Shown here one piece after another: positions 1 through 6,300 of a stretch of 7,979 nt of DNA. Each line of letters starts with the position of its first letter. Positions within the stretch are counted from its first letter, which is position 1. Where the stretch lies: positions 1 through 7,979 of the forward strand of contig NZ_BAIO01000083.1 of NCBI RefSeq assembly GCF_000613305.1, given 5' to 3'. The notes below the pieces were generated by a model that saw nothing but the letters and a program-made list of their open reading frames with translations, had not been told where the DNA came from and made no database searches. This DNA comes from Komagataeibacter kakiaceti JCM 25156. GTDB lineage: Bacteria > Pseudomonadota > Alphaproteobacteria > Acetobacterales > Acetobacteraceae. The position numbers were made by a program, and so were the translations under genes.

Positions 1-880
1 CACCGGCCGCCGCCGCCGCACCCATGGCGCCAACCGCCATGCCAGTACCGACTGCCGCGCCCGCACCAAGCTGCGGGGCACCGGAAATCAGACCATTGGC
101 GATGCTGCCGCCATAAATGGCGAGCCCGACTATCGAAAGCGACGCCAGCACCACCGAGACGGCCTGGCCGATGGTCGGCACATCGCTACCATAGGACGTC
201 GTGAACTGGGCGAACAGAACGGACGCAATGGCGGAAATGACCGCCAGCACCATGATCTTCACACCCGAGGAGACGACATTGCCCAGCACCTTCTCCGCGA
301 GGAAAGCCGTGCGATTGAAAAGGGCGAACGGGATCAGCACAAAGCCTGCAAGCGTGGTCAGCTTGAACTCGATCAGCGCCACGAAAAGCTGCACGGCGAG
401 AATGAAAAAGGCTGCCAGCACGATCAGCCAGGACAGACACAGCACGAAGATCTGGATGAAGTTGGTAAAGAAGGCGACCGGACCAAGGAGATTGTGGACA
501 GAGTCCAGAAGCGGCTGCGCTGCCGTAAATCCGGTCGAGGCCAGTCGGCCGGGCCGCAGGAAGTTTCCAAGCGCCAGACTGCCACCGCCGACCTTCAGTC
601 CGAGGGCCGCAAAGCTGTCGAAGACGATCTTCGAGAGCGCATCGAAATCGTTGATGACCCAAGCGAAGAAGCCGATATAGAGCGTCTTTTTCACCAGACG
701 CTGGATGATGTCCTCATCCGCCGCCCAGGCCCAGAACAGACCGGCCAGCGCGATGTCCAGCACCGACAGCGTACCTGCCAGCGAGATCACATTCCCCTTC
801 ACCAGACCGAAGCCGGTATCGATGGTGGTGGTGAAGGTGTTCAGAAAGGTATCGATAACGCCGACATCGTTCATGGCCAT
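1..880 (-). CDS. trbL: TrbL, VirB6-like inner-membrane channel protein (3' end outside window)
   Basis: TrbL is the polytopic inner-membrane component of P-type conjugation channels, comparable to VirB6. An uninterrupted frame gives 293 residues before the left edge cuts it, so the C-terminus is missing. The N-terminus, MAMNDVGVIDTFLNTF, is of the usual TrbL kind. Hydrophobic segments lie near residues 30-50, 140-170, 172-190, 206-225 and 238-258. After the last one the sequence becomes rich in Gly and Ala, as is common before the variable, low-complexity TrbL tail. ATG at 880 lies 5 bases after the trbJ stop; a second in-frame ATG at 874 (MNDVGV) is equally possible. No strong ribosome binding site precedes either, only a weak GGGAAC, so translation probably depends on coupling to trbJ. 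The family is certain; the exact start is not. Confidence 0.93.
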   Translation of the reverse strand, partial: MAMNDVGVIDTFLNTFTTTIDTGFGLVKGNVISLAGTLSVLDIALAGLFWAWAADEDIIQRLVKKTLYIGFFAWVINDFDALSKIVFDSFAALGLKVGGGSLALGNFLRPGRLASTGFTAAQPLLDSVHNLLGPVAFFTNFIQIFVLCLSWLIVLAAFFILAVQLFVALIEFKLTTLAGFVLIPFALFNRTAFLAEKVLGNVVSSGVKIMVLAVISAIASVLFAQFTTSYGSDVPTIGQAVSVVLASLSIVGLAIYGGSIANGLISGAPQLGAGAAVGTGMAVGAMGAAAAAG

Positions 881-885
881 GGTGG

Positions 886-1620
886 TCAGTTCCCGCTGCT
901 GCCGAACATGGACACCGAAGTCGGGCTGTAGGCATCATATTGGGAGAAATGCTGGTACTGAGCCTCGCTCTCGGCTTCGGTGGCCGCATTCCGCGCCCGC
1001 TCCAGCGCCGTGGCCCGCCCGTTGGCAGCGAGTTCGGCCTGGATGTCAGACAACTGGCGCGACTGAAGTGCCAGAAGCTGATTGCCTGCCTGCGCCGCCT
1101 GCAGGGCACCTGTGGAATCCTGGCTGGCCGAGACAAGCTGGGTCATGGCGCTATTGTCGGAAGGAATATTCCCCACAACACGCGCCTGCAGTTTCAGGGC
1201 ATCCTCAAAGCCGCCTATGGAATTCTGCCACCTTGTCTGCGCCTGGCTGAACAGGGCGCTGTCGGACATGCCTGATGAGACGGATGTGTAGGCCTGCTGG
1301 TACTGCTGCTCGACGGACTGGACGCTGTAGGCGATGTTCTGCGCCTGCGCGAGCAGTGCCGTGGTCTGGGAAATCGTCGATTGCAGCGTCGAGAGAGTCG
1401 ATAGCGGCAGGCTCGCCAGATTACGTCCCTGATTGACCAGCATCTGTGCCTGGTTGGCCAGCGAGGTGATCTGATTATCGATCTGCTGGAGGGTCCGTGC
1501 CGCGATGAGAACATTCTGGACATGGTTGGCTCCGTCATACACCGCCCATTGTGCCCGGGCCTGTGGAACGCCAAGCGACAGCAGGACCGCCGTACCGCAG
1601 AGAAAGACCACCGGCCTCAT
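886..1620 (-). CDS. trbJ: TrbJ, VirB5-like pilus-associated periplasmic protein
   Basis: TrbJ is a secreted, helical protein of the P-type mating apparatus, comparable to VirB5, thought to act at the pilus and in mating-pair formation. The 244-residue product starts with a clear signal peptide: a hydrophobic core (VVFLCGTAVLLSLGV) and probable cleavage after Ala-Arg-Ala at residue 23. No lipobox cysteine is present. The mature part begins QWAVYDGANHVQN and is rich in Gln, Ala and Ser, with long predicted helices typical of the family (for example LQQIDNQITSLANQAQMLV). The ATG at 1620 is chosen over an upstream in-frame ATG at 1656 because it puts the signal peptide at the N-terminus and overlaps the trbE stop (ATGA). 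The weak GGGAAA upstream suggests translational coupling to trbE. If trbE is truly broken, trbJ translation could also fall. Confidence 0.94.
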   Translation of the reverse strand: MRPVVFLCGTAVLLSLGVPQARAQWAVYDGANHVQNVLIAARTLQQIDNQITSLANQAQMLVNQGRNLASLPLSTLSTLQSTISQTTALLAQAQNIAYSVQSVEQQYQQAYTSVSSGMSDSALFSQAQTRWQNSIGGFEDALKLQARVVGNIPSDNSAMTQLVSASQDSTGALQAAQAGNQLLALQSRQLSDIQAELAANGRATALERARNAATEAESEAQYQHFSQYDAYSPTSVSMFGSSGN

Positions 1621-2285
1621 GACACAGATCTTTCCCGCAGAAGGTCCGCAGCCCACGCTATGCCGCGCGCCTCAAACCAGGCCGGGAGAAATCCGGGACG
1701 GCCATGTTCCGCCAGCACTGCATCGATCAGCCGGTGGTCGTCCTTGCCGGATGCCGCGCATAGGGCGAGCGCCACCCGGCCGAGCCCCAGTTCGAACAGC
1801 CGGTTTCCCCGCTGGGTCTGGCAATAATATTCCCGCTTCGATGCCGCACGGGCGATGATGGCGATCTGCCGGTCATTCAGCCCGAAATCGCGGTAGAGCA
1901 TCATAATCTGCGGCTCGATCGCCCGCTCATTGGGCAGGAAGATCCGTGTCGGGCAGCTTTCCACTACCGCCGGGGCGATCGGCGAATTGGCAATATCCGA
2001 CAGGGACTGCGTGGCAAAGATGACGCTGGCGTTCTTCTTGCGCAGGGTTTTCAGCCATTCCCGGAGCTGGCCAGCGAAATCGCCGTCATCCAGGACCAGC
2101 CAGCCCTCATCGACGACCAGCAGAGTCGGACGCCCGTCCAGTCGGCCCTCGATGCGATGGAACAGATGGGACAACACGGGAGACGCTGCGCCGGAACCGA
2201 TCAGCCCCTCCGTCTCGAACACCACGACGTCGGCATCACCCAGCCGCTCGGTGTCCGCATCGAGCAGGCGGCCATAGGGACCACC

Positions 2286-2290
2286 CAGCA
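2286..2290 (-). other. trbE: trbE frameshift site 3 (one base missing)
   Basis: On the coding strand the frame changes at TACTGCTGGGTGGT. One extra C (TACTGCCTGG) makes Tyr-Cys-Leu-Gly-Gly-Pro-Tyr-Gly-Arg, the usual TrbE wording, and rejoins the Walker B segment. The exact missing base cannot be fixed from this sequence alone. Confidence 0.85.
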
Positions 2291-2339
2291 GTACGGCGCC
2301 ATTGCCTGCTTCAGGGCATTGGACTGGAGGAGCGCTACC

Positions 2340-2344
2340 AGCCG
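2340..2344 (-). other. trbE: trbE frameshift site 2 (one base missing)
   Basis: On the coding strand TCCGGCTGGTAG runs into a TAG stop at 2337-2335. One extra C (TCCGGCCTGGTA) removes the stop and gives Glu-Arg-Thr-Met-Ser-Gly-Leu-Val-Ala-Leu-Leu-Gln-Ser, as expected for TrbE. The site is about 54 bases from site 3. Confidence 0.85.
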
Positions 2345-3585
2345 GACATCGTTCGCTCCTGCACGGGAGACGACGCAAGGGAATTCAGGGCCGACCAAAG
2401 GTAAGACTTCACCTCCGGGGTCAGCGTTACCCCTTCACCGACAAGGATCTGGCCGAGCCATTCTGTGGCCCATTTGCGCTCATCGGGATCATCGATCGCT
2501 GCCAGCGGCTGGAGCGATACACTGCCACCCTGTTCTCCCGACAGATCAGCGTCTGTCAGCCCACCGCCGAGATCGTGCCAATCCCCGCCCATCGCCAGCG
2601 TTGCGGCGCGCATCGACCCGCCAAAATCGAAGGCGAAGATCTGCGCACCCACATACCGGCGGAACTGCAACGCCATCAGCGCCAGCAGCACGGATTTGCC
2701 CGCTCCCGTCGGTCCCGCGATCAGCGTGTGACCCACATCGCCGACATGCAGGGAAAACCGGAACGGTGTGGCACCCGCCGTCCTGCCGTAGAAAAGCGGT
2801 GCTGCCTTGAAATGCCCGTCCTGCTCCGGCCCGGCCCATACGGCGGAGAGCGGGATCATATGTGCCAGATTCAGTGTCGAGACCGGGGGCTGACGCACAT
2901 TGGCGTAGACATACCCCGGCAGAGATCCCAGCCACGCTTCCACCGCGTTGAGGCTTTCCGTCATACAGGTGAAGTCGCGCCCCTGGATGACCTTCTCGAC
3001 CAGCCGGAGCTTCTCGGCGGCGATGGAGGCAGAACCGTCCCAGACCGTGATGGTCGCGGTAAGATACGCCTGTCCCACATCGTCAGCACCAAGGGACTGC
3101 ATAGCCAGATCGGCGTCGGCCGCCTTGTTGGCGGCATCGTTGTCCACGAGGACCGAGGCCTCGTTGGTCATCACCTCCCGGACAATGGCTGCAATGCTCT
3201 TGCGCTTTGCAAACCATTGCCGCCGGATCTTCGTCAGAACCTTGGTGGCGTCGGTCTTGTCGAGCAGGATCGCGCGGGTGGACCAGCGATAGGGCATGGC
3301 CAGTCGGTTCAGATCGTCCAGAATTCCGGGAAAGGTCCGTGACGGGAAGCCGGTGATCGTCAGGGTCTTGATAAACGCATCACCGAGTTTCGGTTCCAGA
3401 CCGCCCGACAGCGGCTGGTCCACCAGCAACGCATCCAGATGCATGGGAATTTCCGGCACCCTCACTCGCTGGTGCCGAGTGGAAATCGTCGAATGCAGGT
3501 AGGTCAGCGTCTCGCCGTCATCCAGCCAGACGGCCTCGGGCATGAACCCGTCCAGCAGGGCAAGAAGCCGATCACTGCGATCCAC

Positions 3586-3592
3586 GAAGCAT
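3586..3592 (-). other. trbE: trbE frameshift site 1 (one base missing)
   Basis: The coding strand reads CATGCTTCGTGG. One extra base (CAT GCC TTC GTG or CAT GCT TTC GTG) joins His155-Ala156 to Phe-Val-Asp-Arg-Ser-Asp-Arg and restores the reading through LLALLDGFMPEAVW, a recognisable TrbE stretch. Without it the first frame ends at 3504. Confidence 0.85.
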
Positions 3593-4068
3593 GGAGCATG
3601 CCGTGTGGATCTGGGCCGTCCCGTTCCCTGCCCTCATAGAGAAAATGCTCGGCACGGCCTGATGATTCCGCCGGCGGCAACCAGACCAGGGTCAGGAAAT
3701 ACCGGCTCTCGAAATGCGCGCCCTCATCTTCGAAGGCTTCCCGGCGTTCCAGATCGACCATTTGGCTGGCGGCATCAGGAAAATCACTCTCGGGATACAC
3801 TGTCGCCGGGACGCGCTGCGCTTCCACGAACACCGCCCAGCCGGAACCCAGACGGCGCAGGGCGTTGTTCAGCCGACCCGTCACGCCGACCAGTTCGGCA
3901 GGCGTGGCGCTATCCAGATCAGGGCCTCGAATTTTCGCCGTGCGCTGGAACGAACCGTCCTTGTTCAGAACCACGCCCTTTTCGACCAGTGCGGCCCAGG
4001 GGAGAAAATCCGACAGGAGGGCAGCACGGTTGCGATATTCGCCAAGGGACATCATCGCACTGCTCTCC

Positions 4069-4344
4069 CTACGCCCGCAGCCAGGCGGGGTAGCGCAGAT
4101 GCCGTCGCCCCACCTCAATGAAGAAAGGATCGCGCCTGGCACCCCAGACCGCGAGTCCGTGGCCAACGATCCAGAACACGGCCCCGATCAGCCAGAGGCG
4201 CAGACCGAGGGCGATCGCTGCCGCCAGCGTGCCGTTGGCGATGGCGACGGCACGGGGCGCCCCACCCAGCAGGATCGGGTCGGTCAGCGAGCGATGCACC
4301 GGGACATGAAAGCCCGGCACCGCGTCATCGTCATATCCCGCCAT
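4069..4344 (-). CDS. trbD: TrbD, VirB3-like inner-membrane protein
   Basis: TrbD is a small membrane protein of the P-type system, comparable to VirB3, normally encoded between the pilin TrbC and the ATPase TrbE, as here. The 91-residue product starts MAGYDDDAVPGFHVPVHRSL. The stretch PGFHVPVHRSLTDPILLGGAPR just before the membrane is typical of the family. Two closely spaced hydrophobic segments follow (about residues 31-50 and 51-68), then a short tail with RRDPFFIEVGRRHLRYP, also a familiar TrbD/VirB3 ending. ATG at 4344 shares one base with the trbC stop (TGATG), so it is probably translated by coupling; only a weak CGGGGC lies upstream. A longer in-frame reading from 4590 is an antisense-like shadow of trbC and was not used. 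Confidence 0.93.
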   Translation of the reverse strand: MAGYDDDAVPGFHVPVHRSLTDPILLGGAPRAVAIANGTLAAAIALGLRLWLIGAVFWIVGHGLAVWGARRDPFFIEVGRRHLRYPAWLRA

Positions 4345-4712
4345 CAGATCAGTGCCCCGCCGGAGAAGGAGAAGAACGACAGGAAGAAGCTGGATGCTGC
4401 AAAAGCGATGCTGAGTCCAAAGACGATCTGGATCAGGCGGCGAAACCCGCCGGATGTTTCCCCGAACGCCAGGGTCAGACCCGTGACCGTGATGATGATG
4501 ACCGAGATGATCTTCGCCACCGGTCCCTGCACGGACTCCAGGATCTCGTTCAGAGGCGTCTCCCACGGCATGCTGGATCCTGACGCCCATGCCGATGACG
4601 CGAAAGCAAGCGACAGCAGCATGGAGGTTCCGAACACACGCAGATCCGGCACATGCCGGTCAGGACGTGCGACAGCGCACACGATGGCGCGCAGACGTGA
4701 AGGCAGAATCAT
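4344..4712 (-). CDS. trbC: TrbC, conjugative pilin precursor
   Basis: TrbC is the major pilin subunit of P-type pili. The 122-residue precursor has an unusually long, basic N-terminal region of about 30 residues, then a hydrophobic signal core (MLLSLAFASSAWA) with probable cleavage after Ala-Trp-Ala at residue 43. The mature part is about 79 residues (SGSSMPWETPLNEILESVQG onward) with two membrane segments (about mature residues 22-40 and 49-72) separated by GETSGGFRR. It ends Ser-Gly-Gly-Ala-Leu-Ile. In RP4, TrbC is trimmed at its C-terminus and cyclised; whether that occurs here is unknown. ATG at 4712 overlaps the trbB stop (ATGA) and has a good GGAGAG five bases upstream. A start at the internal Met31 is possible but lacks these marks. 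Confidence 0.92.
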   Translation of the reverse strand: MILPSRLRAIVCAVARPDRHVPDLRVFGTSMLLSLAFASSAWASGSSMPWETPLNEILESVQGPVAKIISVIIITVTGLTLAFGETSGGFRRLIQIVFGLSIAFAASSFFLSFFSFSGGALI

Positions 4713-5713
4713 GATGACTCTCCATTGGCAGAGCGGGATTTTTCGAGAGACGAGAGGCTGACCGGACGGATGCGATAGGTGTCCGTCACGGGATCAAGCC
4801 CCTCGATTTCAGCCAGTTCGGACAGGCGGCGTGCCGTGCCGCGTCCGGACAGGACCGCGATCACATCGATGGTTTCGGCGATCATGGCGCGTGGCACCGT
4901 GACCACCGCCTCCTGGATCAGCTGTTCCAGACGATACAGGGCCGCCAGCACCGATCCGGCATGCAGCGTGCCGATACCGCCCGGATGGCCGGTTCCCCAT
5001 GCCTTGACCAGATCGAGCGCTTCAGCCCCACGCACCTCACCGATGGGGATACGGTCCGGACGCAGGCGCAGGCCGGACCGGACAAGGTCCGAAAGGGTGA
5101 TCACACCTTCGCGGCTCCGCAGGGCGATGAGATTGGGCGCCGTGCATTGCAGTTCGCGCGTATCTTCGATCAGCACGACGCGATCGCCGGTTTTCGCAAC
5201 CTCGGCCAACAGGGCATTGACCAGCGTGGTCTTGCCGGTCGAGGTGCCCCCTGCGACCAGGATGTTTTTCCGTTCCGCAACAGCGCGGCGCAGGAAATCT
5301 GCCTGTGCATCGGTCATGATCCCGGCAGCAACATAATCGTCGAGTGTGAACACGGCGACGGCAGGTTTGCGGATGGCGAAACTCGGGGCTGTCACCACTG
5401 GCGGCAGCAATCCCTCGAACCGCTCACCGGTTGGCAGTTCGGCCGAGACGCGTGGTGCCGCTTCATGCACCTCCGCCCCGACATGGTGGGCCACGAGACG
5501 CACGATGCGCTCGGCATCGGCTGGCGTAACCCTGTCGCCCGTATCGCCCAGCCCCTCGGACAGACGGTCGATCCAGAGCCGCCCATCGGGATTGAGCATG
5601 ACCTCGACCACAGCGGGATCAGCGAGATGCCGGGCAATCGCCGGTCCCATCGCCGTGCGCAGCATGGACATGCCACGCTGTCGGGCACCATTTTCAATCG
5701 GTGTAACCGCCAT
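4709..5713 (-). CDS. trbB: TrbB, VirB11-type secretion ATPase
   Basis: TrbB is a hexameric cytoplasmic ATPase of the VirB11/GspE class that acts at the base of the conjugation channel. The 334-residue product is of normal length. It has an N-terminal domain with [16 protein letters not shown] near residue 35, Walker A GGTSTGKT at 155-162, Asp box VLIEDTREL at 180-188, Walker B region [14 protein letters not shown] at 222-235, and His box [14 protein letters not shown] at 240-253. All key residues are present. ATG at 5713 has GGGGA five bases upstream (5719-5723), and that site lies inside a long predicted RNA stem. Internal ATGs at residues 15 and 17 are weaker alternatives. TrbB is the first gene after the intergenic region and the head of the trb block. 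Confidence 0.97.
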   Translation of the reverse strand: MAVTPIENGARQRGMSMLRTAMGPAIARHLADPAVVEVMLNPDGRLWIDRLSEGLGDTGDRVTPADAERIVRLVAHHVGAEVHEAAPRVSAELPTGERFEGLLPPVVTAPSFAIRKPAVAVFTLDDYVAAGIMTDAQADFLRRAVAERKNILVAGGTSTGKTTLVNALLAEVAKTGDRVVLIEDTRELQCTAPNLIALRSREGVITLSDLVRSGLRLRPDRIPIGEVRGAEALDLVKAWGTGHPGGIGTLHAGSVLAALYRLEQLIQEAVVTVPRAMIAETIDVIAVLSGRGTARRLSELAEIEGLDPVTDTYRIRPVSLSSLEKSRSANGESS

Positions 5714-5716
5714 GGG

Positions 5717-5766
5717 AATCCCCGTCCGTATGGGTCATCCGGCTTTTCCGGACGACGACGGGGATC
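5717..5766 (-). promoter_or_regulatory. Two-part RNA stem burying the trbB ribosome binding site
   Basis: In minus-strand RNA, 5766-5757 pairs with 5726-5717 (ten pairs, the outermost G-U), and directly inside it 5756-5748 pairs with 5742-5734 (nine pairs, one G-U). The loop is AAAAG (5747-5743), and a seven-base bulge (5733-5727) lies on the 3' side only. The trbB ribosome binding site GGGGA (5723-5719) lies wholly in the outer 3' arm. Both G-U pairs would be A-C mismatches in plus-strand RNA, so the fold fits the sense transcript best. No T-run follows, so it does not look like a terminator. The pairing is seen directly; translational control is inferred. Confidence 0.6.
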
Positions 5767-5797
5767 ATTAGAGAGTGCTGTTTTCTCCCGTTTTCAA
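5767..5797 (-). promoter_or_regulatory. Candidate promoter for the trb block
   Basis: On the minus strand TTGAAA (5797-5792) matches five of six bases of a sigma-70 -35 box, and TCTAAT (5772-5767) matches five of six of a -10 box. The spacer of 19 bases is longer than ideal. Transcription would begin near 5760, inside the 5' arm of the trbB leader stem. The call is weak, resting only on consensus resemblance and placement in the only intergenic region. Confidence 0.35.
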
Positions 5798-5800
5798 CAG
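5778..5800. repeat. Inverted repeat CTGTT-N13-AACAG, possible operator
   Basis: A five-base inverted repeat with a 13-base spacer covers the candidate -35 box. The motif TTTTC on the plus strand begins at 5781, 5791 and 5803, roughly one helical turn apart. Such short phased repeats resemble operators of ribbon-helix-helix regulators, and a gene of that type lies next door, but binding is only inferred. Confidence 0.35.
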
Positions 5801-5811
5801 TATTTTCCTGC

Positions 5812-5828
5812 GATCGTACAGGATCGTA
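5812..5828. repeat. Direct repeat GATCGTA x2, 10-base period
   Basis: GATCGTA occurs at 5812-5818 and 5822-5828, exactly one helical turn apart, between copG and the candidate promoter. The first copy overlaps the palindrome CGATCG (5811-5816). The repeat is plain in the sequence; a role as operator is inferred. Confidence 0.45.
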
Positions 5829-5861
5829 ACGGATGCGGTTTTTACTTGCTGGCTGCGGACA

Positions 5862-6293
5862 TCATGATTCCGACGCAGGAGGCACATCGTCGGGGATCTC
5901 CTGCCGGAAAAGTGGCCCCCGGCTGAGTCGTCGGCCAAGGGCAGCCACGAACGCCTCGTAACGTTCCGCCCCCTGCGCCCGCGCCGCCGCTGCGGCCGGT
6001 TCCGGCAAGGACGGGCTGACCGTCATCCAGTAGCGGATAAACAGGGCCAGCGTCTCAAGGCTGATCCCGAGATCGCGCTCCATGCGGGCGACCTGCCGGT
6101 CAAGGCGGTCCAGCCTGCGGCTCATCGCCGCCTCCCGCCGTTCATCAGCATCGGGCGACAGGAAGGATGCGATGGCGGCCTCCGCCACCAGGGACAGGGA
6201 CAGATCGCGCCGCGCCGCATGGGCGGTCAGGGCGTCCAGTAGCTTCGGTTCCAGATAGACCGACAGCCGCGCCTTCTTGGGGGATGTTCTCAT
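5862..6293 (-). CDS. CopG-type ribbon-helix-helix regulator of the transfer region
   Basis: This is a small DNA-binding protein of the CopG/ribbon-helix-helix class, annotated in many alphaproteobacterial clusters between traG and trbB. The 143-residue product begins MRTSPKKARLSVYLEPKLLD. ARLSVYLE would be the DNA-contacting strand, PKLLDALTAHAARRD the first helix, and SLSLVAEAAIASFLS the second. A long C-terminal extension follows, with a charged, coiled-coil-like part (RRLDRLDRQVARMERDLG), a hydrophobic stretch (LETLALFIRYWMTV) and a tail LFRQEIPDDVPPASES. ATG at 6293 is chosen because GAGGG lies five bases upstream, it follows the traG stop by 7 bases, and it starts right at the conserved domain; earlier ATGs at 6323 and 6317 overlap traG. 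It probably controls the trb block, and perhaps itself, but this is inferred from position. Confidence 0.9.
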   Translation of the reverse strand: MRTSPKKARLSVYLEPKLLDALTAHAARRDLSLSLVAEAAIASFLSPDADERREAAMSRRLDRLDRQVARMERDLGISLETLALFIRYWMTVSPSLPEPAAAAARAQGAERYEAFVAALGRRLSRGPLFRQEIPDDVPPASES

Positions 6294-6300
6294 CACGCCC

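Larger units (their letters stand above)
1617..4055 (-). pseudogene. trbE: TrbE, VirB4-type ATPase, interrupted by three single-base losses
   Basis: TrbE is the large VirB4-family ATPase that powers pilus assembly and substrate transfer at the inner membrane. As read, it falls into four frame segments: 4055 to about 3589 (MMSLGEYRNRAALLSDF onward), 3588 to 2342 (with Walker A GPTGAGKS at 2692-2715), 2341 to about 2289 (LVALLQSNALKQAMAPYC) and 2288 to 1617 (with Walker B LLVVDEGW, Asp-Glu codons at 2106-2111). Adding one base at each junction gives a continuous 813-residue protein, a normal TrbE length, with every domain present and no other damage. As it stands, translation from the start ends at a stop at 3504 after 183 residues, and the middle frame ends at TAG 2335-2337. 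The start ATG-ATG at 4055/4052 has GGAGAG eight bases upstream. Sequencing or assembly error is likely; recent inactivation is the alternative. Confidence 0.93.

Noticed and set aside
201..1858. Plus-strand open frames across trbL and trbJ
   Set aside because: The minus strand there encodes well-formed TrbL and TrbJ with membrane segments and a signal peptide; the plus-strand products look like random Arg/Pro/Ser-rich shadows.
2335..3585. Middle trbE segment as a separate gene starting at GTG 3585
   Set aside because: No ribosome binding site stands before it, and its sequence joins the N-terminal segment seamlessly once one base is added.
2286..3592. Programmed frameshifting in trbE
   Set aside because: There is no slippery run at any of the three sites, three shifts in one gene would be needed, and TrbE families are normally read in one frame.
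2302..4761. Long plus-strand open frames (for example 2302-3342 and 3865-4761)
   Set aside because: They lie antisense to trbE, trbD and trbC, carry no recognisable domain and are expected as shadows in GC-rich coding DNA.
5714..5861. Rho-independent terminator between copG and trbB
   Set aside because: The stem at 5717-5766 has no following T-run on either strand and lies against the trbB start.
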